From: Acidobacteriota bacterium | GTDB lineage: Bacteria; Acidobacteriota; Vicinamibacteria; Vicinamibacterales; Fen-181 | Direction of reading: 5' to 3' | NCBI GenBank assembly: GCA_003170135.1 | Contig: PMZR01000056.1 | Coordinates: 45,699 to 82,061 of the forward strand | DNA length: 36,363 nucleotides | Shown here: positions 7,666 to 14,240 of the stretch, in pieces | Position numbering within the stretch: position 1 is the stretch's first letter | Layout of the letters: every line of letters starts with the position of its first letter | Notes under the pieces: model-generated | Database searches by the model: none | The model's input: only the letters and a program-made list of their open reading frames with translations | Told to the model about the DNA's origin: nothing | Position numbers and translations under genes: made by a program

Positions 7666-7740
7666 GCGGGAATAACTCAGTGGTAGAGTGCGACCTTGCC
7701 AAGGTCGAAGTCGCGGGTTCGAATCCCGTTTCCCGCTCCA
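7666..7740 (+). tRNA. tRNA-Gly (GCC), CCA encoded
   Basis: The cloverleaf is complete: acceptor GCGGGAA (7666-7672) pairs with TTCCCGC (7730-7736), discriminator T, then encoded CCA at 7738-7740. The anticodon stem CGACC/GGTCG closes the loop TTGCCAA with anticodon GCC. The T arm reads GCGGGTTCGAATCCCGT. Confidence 0.97.
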
Positions 7741-7874
7741 ACTTCTCCGCCTTCGCTGTGCGCGAACTTCGCGCTCCGAGCTACAGCATGCTCCGTCGCA
7801 GCTCGCCGACCTCTCAGCCGGAGCGCAGGCGGGCTTCTGTCGGCTCCTGCCATGGGGCATCCCGAGTCGGTCCT

Positions 7875-7953
<79 letters not shown>

Positions 7954-8014
7954 TCCTAACAAAAACGCATGGCATGGTCGCCAACGGGCGCTCTGACCGC
8001 CCAAAACGGCCCGA

Positions 8015-8037
8015 AAAAAGCTTATCTATAGCTTACG
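8015..8037. promoter_or_regulatory. Putative arm-type recombinase site, left (paired AGCTTA)
   Basis: A 23-bp word matches 16034-16056 with one mismatch and lies 61 bp inside attL. It contains two AGCTTA boxes (8019-8024 and 8030-8035) spaced 11 bp, one helical turn. Position and spacing suit integrase arm-type or excisionase sites; binding is inferred only. Confidence 0.5.
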
Positions 8038-8091
8038 TTTTGGAGGGGGTGCGCCTGCGAGCACCGGACGGTGCCCGCAGGTTGAGGAGGT

Positions 8092-8514
8092 TTAGCGGCC
8101 GTCCAGCTGCAGTCGGGGCAGCCAGGCGAGGACGATATCGTTCAGGCGATCTCGCGTCGTGTGGCGCAGCTCGTAGAGGTTGACATGCCCACACCCGCAC
8201 GAACAGGCGAGGACGAAGAGCGTCTTGCCTGCCGGCGTCACGCAGGTCCCGTAGCTCGGCCCGCGCCGACTGTGAGCCCCCAGCCCGGCGGTGAACCCGA
8301 GCAGTATCTGTTCTTCGGCGGTGAGTGCGCGCCACTCCCGATCGAGCACCTCGTCTCGCTCGTTCTGATCGAGGGCGCACGTCTTCTCTTTGAGAGACGC
8401 TTCGAATGCGTCGAATGGGACGAACTGGAGGCCACCCTCCGGCATCTCGTCCCCGAGCAGCTCGCGCAGGTTCTTCTCGACGGCCTGGGCCGCCGTCATT
8501 CTCTTGGTCTTCAT
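8092..8514 (-). CDS. Hypothetical element protein with C-terminal CxCGCGH motif
   Basis: A 140-residue soluble protein that I do not recognise. It begins MKTKRMTAAQAVEKNLRELL (helical), has a charged middle, and ends with TLFVLACSCGCGHVNLYELR, where three closely spaced Cys and a His could bind metal. The ATG at 8514 is preceded by GGAG within a 15-bp tandem duplication (8520-8549). It is the last gene before attL and is transcribed in the same direction as the integrase, with about 290 bp between them. It is a candidate cargo gene of the element. Confidence 0.65.
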   Translation of the reverse strand: MKTKRMTAAQAVEKNLRELLGDEMPEGGLQFVPFDAFEASLKEKTCALDQNERDEVLDREWRALTAEEQILLGFTAGLGAHSRRGPSYGTCVTPAGKTLFVLACSCGCGHVNLYELRHTTRDRLNDIVLAWLPRLQLDGR

Positions 8515-8519
8515 CGTCG

Positions 8520-8549
8520 GCTCCGTGGTTGGAAGCTCCGTGGTTGGAA
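8520..8549. repeat. 15-bp tandem duplication upstream of the attL-proximal gene
   Basis: GCTCCGTGGTTGGAA occurs twice without spacing (8520-8534, 8535-8549). On the minus strand both copies end in GGAGC and the nearer one supplies the ribosome-binding GGAG of the gene starting at 8514. The remainder of the gap, 8550-8808, contains no gene; a short AT-rich dyad (AATGATATCACATT at 8659-8672) might hold a promoter. Confidence 0.7.
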
Positions 8550-8808
8550 GTGGAAGCCGAGGCGGGCCTGAAAATAGAAACGGCGCCCCGGCTCGAAAAA
8601 CGTTCGCAGCCGCGCGCCGACTGTGGACTGAGAATCCTACCGTGGCGGGTCAGTCCCACAATGATATCACATTGCCCTGGACTTCAGCCGGGCCAGCCAG
8701 GGGAAAGCCCCAGCCTGGGAGTCCTCAGCCGTTCCTGGCCAGGCTCCGGCCGTTCCCGGTGGCATCCTGGGCCGGCCGCCCGCGAGCCGAGCAGGCCGTG
8801 GGCAGGAG

Positions 8809-9960
8809 CTAGCGGCCGGCCGCGACGTTCATCTTGCGTGCGGCTTCGCGCAGGTCGGCGCCGCTCACGATGTCGTAGCGGTCGAAGACGGAGCGGGTCT
8901 TGTGCCCGCTCAACTTCATCGCGACATTTTCACTCGTGCCGTTGCGCACGAAGTTCCGGATGGCCGTCCGGCGCAGGTCGTGGGGGATCCGGCCGGGGCA
9001 GCCCGCCGCGCGACACGCGATCTTCCAGGCCACGGCGAACGACTTGATTGGCTTCGGTTCCAACTTGCCGCCGCGCCCCTTCGCGACCAGCCGGAAAAAC
9101 ACCCAGGGTTCGATCTGACCGGCCTGTTTGAGCCGCTCGTGCTCGGCGTGCTGCGCTTCTAGCACGTCGCGCAGGTCTGTGGTGAAGGGGAACACCCGCC
9201 CCGCCTTGTTCTTCGTCGTGCCCGCGTCGAGCCTCACCTCTCCGGCGTCGAAATCGACCTGGCGCCACTCCAGGGGCAGGATCTCGTCGTGCACGCGCCA
9301 GCCCGTGATGTAGGCCATCGCAACGACCGGCTGGACTTCGGTCGGCAGGTGCCGCAGCACGCTCGCGAATTGCTCCGGCTCGAAGAAGCCGCTGCGCGCC
9401 GGTGACTCCTGCAACATCTTGATCTTGGGCTTCATCGCGATCCGATCCTGTTCGATCGCGAGGTTGAAAATCCGCTTCAGCACCTGGAGTTCGCGGTTGA
9501 TCTCGGCGTTCGACACGTCGCCGACGCGCTCACCCTTGCGCGGACCCTTGTGCGCGACGATGCCCTGCTGTTGCCTGTGGACGATGTAGGCGACGACGTC
9601 TGCCGTCTTGATGCCCACCAACCGCCGCCCGCCGAACACCGGCGTCAGGTGCTTCGTGATCCGTCGCGTGACGGTCACCTCGGACACCTTGTGGTTGACC
9701 GCGCAGTCGTCGATCACGGCCTGTGCCGCCTCGCGGAACGTCAGCCGCTCGGCGTGCTCGACGATGGGCAGGTTGTGCGCCACCGCCCCCGTCTTCTTCA
9801 GCAACAACGCTTCGGCGTCGCACTTCCGGCGACTCTCGGTGCTCTCCGCGACGCGTCGGCCGTCGGCGCCGCGATAGCTGATCCACCACACCCTCCCTTG
9901 TGGGTAGATGCTGCCGGAGCCTCGGGCGCGGCGGTGCTTTGGCTTGACCATGAGCGTCAT
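8809..9960 (-). CDS. int: Tyrosine recombinase (integrase) of the tRNA-Cys element
   Basis: Catalyses site-specific integration and excision at the 51-bp att core. The 383-residue product has an N-terminal arm-binding region (GSGSIYPQGRVWWISYRGADGRRV), a SAM-like core-binding domain at about 70-180, and a catalytic domain with ITGWRVHDEIL (Arg222), TKNKAGR (Lys250/252), IPHDLRRTA (His327, Arg330), LSGHKTRSVFDRYD (His353 and nucleophile Tyr362). The start at 9960 is chosen because AAAGGAG lies 7 nt upstream and because it overlaps the stop of the preceding small gene (ATGA); an upstream extension of 20 residues is only read-through of that gene in another frame. It points toward attL. Confidence 0.95.
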   Translation of the reverse strand: MTLMVKPKHRRARGSGSIYPQGRVWWISYRGADGRRVAESTESRRKCDAEALLLKKTGAVAHNLPIVEHAERLTFREAAQAVIDDCAVNHKVSEVTVTRRITKHLTPVFGGRRLVGIKTADVVAYIVHRQQQGIVAHKGPRKGERVGDVSNAEINRELQVLKRIFNLAIEQDRIAMKPKIKMLQESPARSGFFEPEQFASVLRHLPTEVQPVVAMAYITGWRVHDEILPLEWRQVDFDAGEVRLDAGTTKNKAGRVFPFTTDLRDVLEAQHAEHERLKQAGQIEPWVFFRLVAKGRGGKLEPKPIKSFAVAWKIACRAAGCPGRIPHDLRRTAIRNFVRNGTSENVAMKLSGHKTRSVFDRYDIVSGADLREAARKMNVAAGR

Positions 9961-10118
9961 GCTGGCTCTCCTTTGTCCACCGACACGTCCTCGACCTCGG
10001 CCTTGAGACTTTCCAACCAACTGGTGATTTCGTCCTTGATGGTCTGCTCGTGCTGTAGATGCTCGTCGGTGGCGTCGGTCACCGTGAACTTCACAATGAC
10101 GGTGTAGGCATTAGTCAC
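9957..10118 (-). CDS. Small acidic protein upstream of the integrase
   Basis: A 53-residue ORF starting GTG at 10118 and beginning MTNAYTVIVKFTVTDATDEH, followed by a helix (EQTIKDEITSWLESLKAEVED). AAGGAAGG lies just upstream of the start. Its TGA overlaps the integrase ATG (ATGA), and its start overlaps the end of the zinc-ribbon gene, so three genes form one tightly coupled operon. The overlaps and SD support it as real; the family is unknown to me. A role as a directionality or regulatory partner of the integrase is speculation. Confidence 0.7.
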   Translation of the reverse strand: MTNAYTVIVKFTVTDATDEHLQHEQTIKDEITSWLESLKAEVEDVSVDKGEPA

Positions 10119-10281
10119 ATGACACCTTCCTTTCAGGCTCGGGCCGCATCCCCTGCCGCGAGCGGCGGGGCGTGGTGAAGTATTCCGACTTGCACTTGGC
10201 GCAGCGCCGGACCTCGGCGAGCCGAGGCACCCACCGATGGCCGCAGCGTTTGCACCGGACCGTCTGCAGTTGGATTTTCAT
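10111..10281 (-). CDS. Small zinc-ribbon protein
   Basis: A 56-residue ORF (ATG at 10281, TAA at 10111-10113) beginning MKIQLQTVRCKRCGHRWVPR and continuing RRCAKCKSEYF. Two CxxC knuckles (Cys10/13 and Cys27/30) 14 residues apart form a classic zinc ribbon, as in small phage and archaeal proteins of the form CxxCGHxWxPR...CxxCxSxxW. Its 3' end overlaps the next gene's GTG. It heads the integrase operon and could bind nucleic acid or act as a regulator; no specific partner is implied by sequence. Confidence 0.75.
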   Translation of the reverse strand: MKIQLQTVRCKRCGHRWVPRLAEVRRCAKCKSEYFTTPRRSRQGMRPEPERKVSCD

Positions 10282-10581
10282 GTCCCTAAGTTTACTTCAT
10301 GTTTACCCAAAAAGAAAGTTGAAAATACCGCTTTACTTTCGGTCCGAAATAGAGTAGAGGCCTGTAACAAGTCTTTTTAGAAAAATAAAACAATGCTGGC
10401 GTGTTCGCTCTGGGGCGCCCGTAAGTTGTTGCAACATAAGGCTTGTAGTCGTTCTTTTTAGAAAATGCTACTAACGTGTTGAAAATAAAGCACTTGCGGC
10501 CTCACAGGCCGGCCAAAACAGTCTATACTTGAGCAGATACAAGAGCGGGTCGCCCGCCCGCCATGGACCGGAGGAGACAGG
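10282..10581. promoter_or_regulatory. AT-rich divergent control region, possible replication origin
   Basis: 300 bp without a gene between the divergent integrase and regulator operons, strikingly AT-rich against the GC-rich surroundings. Direct repeats: TCTTTTTAGAAAA at 10372-10384 and 10453-10465; GTTGAAAATA at 10318-10327 and 10478-10487. A dyad GGCCT-CAC-AGGCC lies at 10498-10510, next to a -10-like TATACT at 10524-10529, which would fit an operator-promoter for the XRE gene. AT-richness plus iterated words beside a helicase operon would also fit an origin of replication. Confidence 0.55.
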
Positions 10582-10839
10582 ATGTCCGGCAACGGAAGTT
10601 CCTCTACTAGTAGGCGTCGTCGCGTACGGCAGCCTGCGTTTCGTGACGCCGTACGGGGGTGTGGTCGCCTGGGCTGTGAGATCGCTGTCCGGGTCGGCAT
10701 CCGACATTTTTCAAAATTCTCTACCTTGATCAATGCCAGTTCGGTCCCCGACACCCGCGAGAACATCACCACCATGGAACGCATCGCGGATGCGATCGGC
10801 TTCGACCGCTCGCAAATTTTCATGGACGGTGGCCGATGA
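10582..10839 (+). CDS. XRE-family HTH regulator
   Basis: An 85-residue Cro/CI-like DNA-binding protein. After a basic N-terminus, FRDAVRGCGRLGCEIAVRVGIR fits helix 1 to helix 2, HFSKFSTLINASSVPDTREN the recognition helix and turn, and TTMERIADAIGFDRSQIF is the canonical end of the XRE fold. The ATG at 10582 follows GGAGGAG at 10569-10575. The stop overlaps the next gene (ATGA). It most likely controls the divergent region upstream and thus the choice between integrase and replication operons. Length suits a minimal single-domain repressor. Confidence 0.75.
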   Translation: MSGNGSSSTSRRRRVRQPAFRDAVRGCGRLGCEIAVRVGIRHFSKFSTLINASSVPDTRENITTMERIADAIGFDRSQIFMDGGR

Positions 10840-11054
10840 CGCCGCTGTGCCTTGACGTCAAGGACGCGGCTGCGGCACTGGGCATCTCGACGAGCGCGCT
10901 GCGCGGGCTGATCGAGCTGGGCGTGGTGCCGGTGGTGAAGTTCCCGTCCGCCTCGGCGACGCACCGGGGCGAGCGGTCGCGCCGCGTGCTGATTTCGGTT
11001 GCCGACCTTGAAAAGTTCGTCGCGGCGTGCCGCGTCACGGAGCCCGTGCGATGA
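10836..11054 (+). CDS. Excisionase-like / MerR-type HTH protein
   Basis: A 72-residue protein with the helix-turn-helix 17 (excisionase) pattern: LDVKDAAAALGISTSALRGLIELGVVPVVKFPS, then a basic loop and RRVLISVADLEKFVAAC, the strand-helix that closes the fold. Such proteins bend DNA at att sites (Xis) or act as AlpA-like activators. It overlaps the XRE gene by ATGA at the start and the following small gene at its stop. Its location in the regulator operon opposite int suits a directionality factor. Confidence 0.82.
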   Translation: MTPLCLDVKDAAAALGISTSALRGLIELGVVPVVKFPSASATHRGERSRRVLISVADLEKFVAACRVTEPVR

Positions 11055-11284
11055 AGTCCAAGGCGCCACAGTACGCGGCACCGTCGCTCAACCTGAGGAC
11101 GCCCGCACCGCCGCGCGACAAGGCCCGCGACGCGCTGAACAAATTGGTGACGTTCTGTCTCTCGCATGATCCCCGCAAACTCGCGGCGCCGGTGACGCGC
11201 GTGGCCGACACGCACGACGCGATCGCGCTACTCCGGCGCTGGTTCGACGCATATGAGTCGGCGCTTCCCCCGAGGGTGCAGTGA
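11051..11284 (+). CDS. Small hypothetical protein between xis-like and helicase genes
   Basis: A 77-residue protein, MKSKAPQYAAPSLNLRTPAP then a helical part (KARDALNKLVTFCLSHDPRKL, DTHDAIALLRRWFDAYES). No family recognised. The ATG at 11051 overlaps the upstream stop (ATGA) and its TGA overlaps the helicase ATG (TGATG), which supports translation as part of the operon. Possibly a helicase loader or accessory factor by position alone. Confidence 0.65.
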   Translation: MKSKAPQYAAPSLNLRTPAPPRDKARDALNKLVTFCLSHDPRKLAAPVTRVADTHDAIALLRRWFDAYESALPPRVQ

Positions 11285-12843
11285 TGGGCACCGCCCGCGA
11301 CGCTTGGGAATCCTTCTTGAAGATGGGCATGTCGGCGGAGGGGGCGCTGGCCGCGATGGAGACGCTTCATCCAGGGTTTGATCCAGCGGCGCCGGGGCCA
11401 AGATCCTACCCGCTGACCGAGGCGGGCGACGGGGAGTGCTTCGCGGACCTCTATCAGGACCAGGTGCGCTATGACCATCGCCGGGGCCGCTGGCTCGTCC
11501 AGGACGAGGCGTCGAAGATCTGGGTGCCTGATCCTGTGGAGCGCCTCACGCAGATGACCGTCGAGATGATGCGCGAACGTCAGCGGCAGTCACTCACCTT
11601 GACGGACAACGACCAGAAGAAGAAGGCCATCAAGTGGACGTGCTACGACGGAGAGAGTCGGAGGCGCCTGACAAACGCCCTCGCGCTGGCGCGGTCGGTG
11701 CCGCCCATCGCCGACACGGGCGAGCACTGGGATGAAGATCCGTTTCTGCTCGGGGTCCAGAACGGCGTGGTCGACCTACGCGACGGGACGTTCCGCAAGG
11801 CGACTCCTGCCGACCGCGTCACCATGCGCGTGCGGGTGGTCTACGACCCGGCCGCGACCTGCCCGTTGTGGCTCGACGCGCTCGCGGGCATCTTCGCACC
11901 GCAGGACCTCTTCACCACGGAAGACAGCCACTCGATGGTCGCCTTCATGCAGCGCGCGCTGGGGTATTCGATCACCGGCGACTGCCGGGAGGAATGCTGC
12001 TTTTTCACCTGGGGCGACGGTTGCAACGGCAAGGGCACGGTGATGAACACGCTCGGCTGGCTGTTCGGGGACTACACCGACGACATGCCTTACAGCACCC
12101 TTGAACGGTCGGAGCGGGGCAGCGGCATTCCGAACGACGTCGCGAAGCTGGTCGGCAAACGCTTCATCACCTGCGCGGAAGTGAACGAGTTCAACCTGAA
12201 CGAGGCGCGCTTGAAGGCGCTCACAGGCCGCGACCCCATGACCGCGCGGTTCCTGAACCACGAGTTTTTCACCTTCATCCCGGTCTGCAAGATCTGGATC
12301 GCGACCAACCACAAACCGAAGATCGTCGGGCAAGACGACGGCATCTGGCGGCGCATTCACCTCATCCCGTTCACGCAGACGTTCGAGGGGCGCGAGAACA
12401 AGCAGCTCAAGGACCAACTTCGGGAGGAGTTGCCCGGCATCCTCAACTGGATCGTCGAGGGTGCGGGGATCTGGTTCCGCGACGGCCTGAACCCGCCCGA
12501 CACCGTGAAGGCCGCGACGGCCGCCTATCGCCAGGAGAGCAATCCAATTACGCCGTTTGTTGAGGCGTGCTGCGTCACGGGGCAGACGCTCCAGGTGCAG
12601 GCAGGGCCCGCGTTCAAGGCGTACGAGAAGTTCTGCCGGGATGAGAATGTCGAACCGTGGCGACGACTGAGCGACAAAGCGTTCTACAAGGCCATGGAGC
12701 AGAACTTCAAGAAGGTTGAACAGCGTAAGACGGTTGAAACGCGAAGGACGTCGCGCCAGACGTTCTACACGGGCTTAGGACTCCGGACACAGGAAACGCC
12801 CGACGAAGCGCACTTTGCGACACAGGACGAGGAGCTTTTATGA
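11284..12843 (+). CDS. D5/P4-family SF3 replicative helicase
   Basis: A 519-residue phage/plasmid-type replication protein. The N-terminal 190 residues are D5_N-like (ending VQNGVVDLRDGTFRKATPADRVT, the segment before the ATPase in this family). The SF3 AAA+ core has Walker A GDGCNGKGT (244-252), Walker B FITCAEVNE (294-302), the sensor strand WIATNHKPKI (338-347) and the DDGIWRRIHLIPF arginine motif (351-363). A winged-helix-like C-terminus follows. It lacks an N-terminal primase-polymerase domain, so priming must come from the host or another protein. The ATG at 11284 (TGATG overlap) is preferred over a GTG one codon earlier. It indicates that the element can replicate when excised. Confidence 0.93.
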   Translation: MGTARDAWESFLKMGMSAEGALAAMETLHPGFDPAAPGPRSYPLTEAGDGECFADLYQDQVRYDHRRGRWLVQDEASKIWVPDPVERLTQMTVEMMRERQRQSLTLTDNDQKKKAIKWTCYDGESRRRLTNALALARSVPPIADTGEHWDEDPFLLGVQNGVVDLRDGTFRKATPADRVTMRVRVVYDPAATCPLWLDALAGIFAPQDLFTTEDSHSMVAFMQRALGYSITGDCREECCFFTWGDGCNGKGTVMNTLGWLFGDYTDDMPYSTLERSERGSGIPNDVAKLVGKRFITCAEVNEFNLNEARLKALTGRDPMTARFLNHEFFTFIPVCKIWIATNHKPKIVGQDDGIWRRIHLIPFTQTFEGRENKQLKDQLREELPGILNWIVEGAGIWFRDGLNPPDTVKAATAAYRQESNPITPFVEACCVTGQTLQVQAGPAFKAYEKFCRDENVEPWRRLSDKAFYKAMEQNFKKVEQRKTVETRRTSRQTFYTGLGLRTQETPDEAHFATQDEELL

Positions 12844-12872
12844 CCGGCTACTCGACCGGGGCCCCGGGGGCC

Positions 12873-12949
12873 CCCTTGGACCCCTTAGTCCCAGCTCTAC
12901 CCCATATATCAGTCCCGTAAGGGAAGGCTGGGCTTAAGGGGTCCAAGGG
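12873..12949. repeat. Large inverted repeat after the helicase gene
   Basis: Arms at 12873-12895 and 12927-12949 match at 21 of 23 positions (words CCCTTGGACCCCTTA and CCCAGC), separated by 31 nt that include AT-rich CATATATC. It is far longer than usual terminators and has no T-run. A 26-codon frame (12840-12920, ATGA overlap with the helicase stop) reads into it and encodes GAPGAPLDPLVPALP. Candidate roles are a replication origin or single-strand initiation structure, or a transcript-stabilising hairpin. Confidence 0.75.
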
Positions 12950-12976
12950 AGCCCGACCTCCAAAGGATAGGTACCC

Positions 12977-13576
12977 GTGGAAGATTCAGGACATTCCACA
13001 TGTTGGAACCCGGCTCGACGGTGCACCGGGAAGAACCGCGTCGGCGAGCAGTGTCGCCGGCAGCCGATCCCCGGCGGAGCCGTCTGTATCAACCACGGCG
13101 GCGGCATCCCTGCGGTCCAGGCTGCCGCGAAGCTCAGACTCATCGCGCTTGTCGAACCCGTCTTGAACGCGTTCGAGGAGATCCTCGCCGCGTGGCATCG
13201 CGACACATGTACCGGCTGCGGCCACGTTGACGAGCAGGGCGTGAAGTGCGTCGGTTGCGGCAGGCCGACCGGTGACCCGGCGCCCGTGATCCGAGTCGGG
13301 CAACTTGTACTTGATCGGGCAGGGTTCCATCCGACGTTGACCCTCGAGCAGGCTGCGCCACCGAACCCCTATGACTGCTGCAGTGAAGACGAGTTGATCG
13401 AACGCCTCGAAACGTTGTTAGAGGCGGCGCGCGCGAATCGAGACTTCAAACGTCAGCGCGTACAGCCTCTCCTCGGCGCCGCAGTGATCGACGGTGTGAT
13501 CGATGAAGGCTTCGAGGTTCCCGATGACGACGCGCCGCTCGATTCGTCGTCGTCCAAGCCCGACGAGGAAAGCTGA
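12977..13576 (+). CDS. HGG-motif zinc-binding protein, phage small-terminase-associated type
   Basis: A 199-residue protein whose N-terminus reads RRCTGKNRVGEQCRRQPIPG and then GAVCINHGGGIPAVQAAAK. The pattern C-x(7)-C-x(8)-C-x3-HGG-x2-P is common in small phage proteins next to or within small terminase subunits. A second cluster, CTGCGHVDEQGVKCVGCGRP, is a likely zinc ribbon. The tail is acidic and serine-rich (DDDAPLDSSSSKPDEES). The start is a GTG at 12977 with AAAGGATAGG upstream. In phage satellites a small-terminase homologue redirects packaging; here that role is only a hypothesis, since no large terminase is present. Confidence 0.7.
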   Translation: MEDSGHSTCWNPARRCTGKNRVGEQCRRQPIPGGAVCINHGGGIPAVQAAAKLRLIALVEPVLNAFEEILAAWHRDTCTGCGHVDEQGVKCVGCGRPTGDPAPVIRVGQLVLDRAGFHPTLTLEQAAPPNPYDCCSEDELIERLETLLEAARANRDFKRQRVQPLLGAAVIDGVIDEGFEVPDDDAPLDSSSSKPDEES

Positions 13577-13579
13577 TCG

Positions 13580-13596
13580 TAAGCTTTGTGTAAGCT
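13580..13596. promoter_or_regulatory. Internal paired TAAGCT motif
   Basis: TAAGCT at 13580-13585 and 13591-13596, again 11 bp apart, is the reverse complement of the AGCTTA pairs near both ends of the element. It lies just after the HGG gene stop, at the start of the gap to 13681, and may be an operator or accessory-factor site. Confidence 0.4.
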
Positions 13597-13641
13597 TTTG
13601 ATGTGTCTGCATGTGACTATAAACAAAGCACTTACTACCAA

Positions 13642-13667
13642 GGCTAGAAGTCTCGTAGACTTCAGCC
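13642..13667. promoter_or_regulatory. Dyad upstream of the TubC_N-like gene
   Basis: GGCTAGAAGTCT (13642-13653) and AGACTTCAGCC (13657-13667) form an inverted repeat with one bulged A, 13 nt before the ATG at 13681. It could be an operator or an mRNA hairpin at the start of the next operon. AAAGCACTT at 13626-13634 also occurs upstream of the XRE gene at 10487-10495. Confidence 0.45.
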
Positions 13668-13680
13668 TCGGGTCACGAAC

Positions 13681-14070
13681 ATGACGGAAACACTAACAGA
13701 AACGTCGATCGCCACGACCTGGCTCCAGGGACTCGCCGCGCGGGGCGTACGCGTGACGTTGAAGAATGGCCGCCCGTGTTTCTGGCCTGCGTCCGCCTAC
13801 AAGTCGTTGACTGATGAGGAAGTGTTGACCCTGCGTCATCATCGCGCCGCGATCAAAGCCGTCATCAACGCCGGCGCATCGTTCGCTGCGCCAGCGGTCG
13901 CGATCGTCGTACCTGAACCTGAACCGCCTTGTCCGTACTGCAAGCGAACGCCCTGCTTCGGTCCCGAGCACCCGGCGTACGCCGCGACGCACTGGGGCGA
14001 CCCGATCGAAGTCAAGAAGCGTGACGACTACGCGACGCGCGTGATGCATCGAATGGTAGGCCGATCATGA
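13681..14070 (+). CDS. TubC_N-like domain protein with CxxC motif
   Basis: A 129-residue protein. Residues about 14-60 (WLQGLAARGVRVTLKNGRPC, then FWPASAYKSLTDEEVLTLRH and HRAAIKAVI) fit the TubC_N docking-domain fold: helix, strand-turn-strand, then helices in which the Leu-Thr-x-E-E and H-R-A-A-I pattern is typical. This fold is known from NRPS/PKS docking but also occurs in small proteins of mobile elements and phages. The C-terminal half has CPYCKRTPCFGPEHPAY, a possible zinc site. The start ATG at 13681 has no strong SD. The stop overlaps the next start (ATGA). Confidence 0.6.
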   Translation: MTETLTETSIATTWLQGLAARGVRVTLKNGRPCFWPASAYKSLTDEEVLTLRHHRAAIKAVINAGASFAAPAVAIVVPEPEPPCPYCKRTPCFGPEHPAYAATHWGDPIEVKKRDDYATRVMHRMVGRS

Positions 14071-14240
14071 CGCTCGAAGAGATCGCCAACGCGCTGGCCG
14101 CCATCGAGCGGACGTACGACGAACGTCGCATCGAGGTCTGGAGTCAAGTCGTCGAACCTGACGGCACGCTCGCCGAACGCGTCTACCAAGGGGCCTACTT
14201 GGTGCCATGCGTTCAAGGAAGTAAACAACAACATGCGTGA
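14067..14240 (+). CDS. Small hypothetical protein, 57 residues
   Basis: Begins MTLEEIANALAAIERTYDER and continues RIEVWSQVVEPDGTLAERVY. No family is recognised; the first part is a likely amphipathic helix. Start overlaps the preceding stop (ATGA at 14067-14070) and its stop at 14238-14240 lies inside the next gene, which begins at 14233. The chained overlaps are the main evidence that it is translated. Confidence 0.55.
   Translation: MTLEEIANALAAIERTYDERRIEVWSQVVEPDGTLAERVYQGAYLVPCVQGSKQQHA

Noticed and set aside
10529..10729. Alternative plus-strand frame overlapping the XRE gene
   Set aside because: It lacks an SD and motif, whereas the 10582 frame has GGAGGAG upstream and an XRE-type C-terminal helix.
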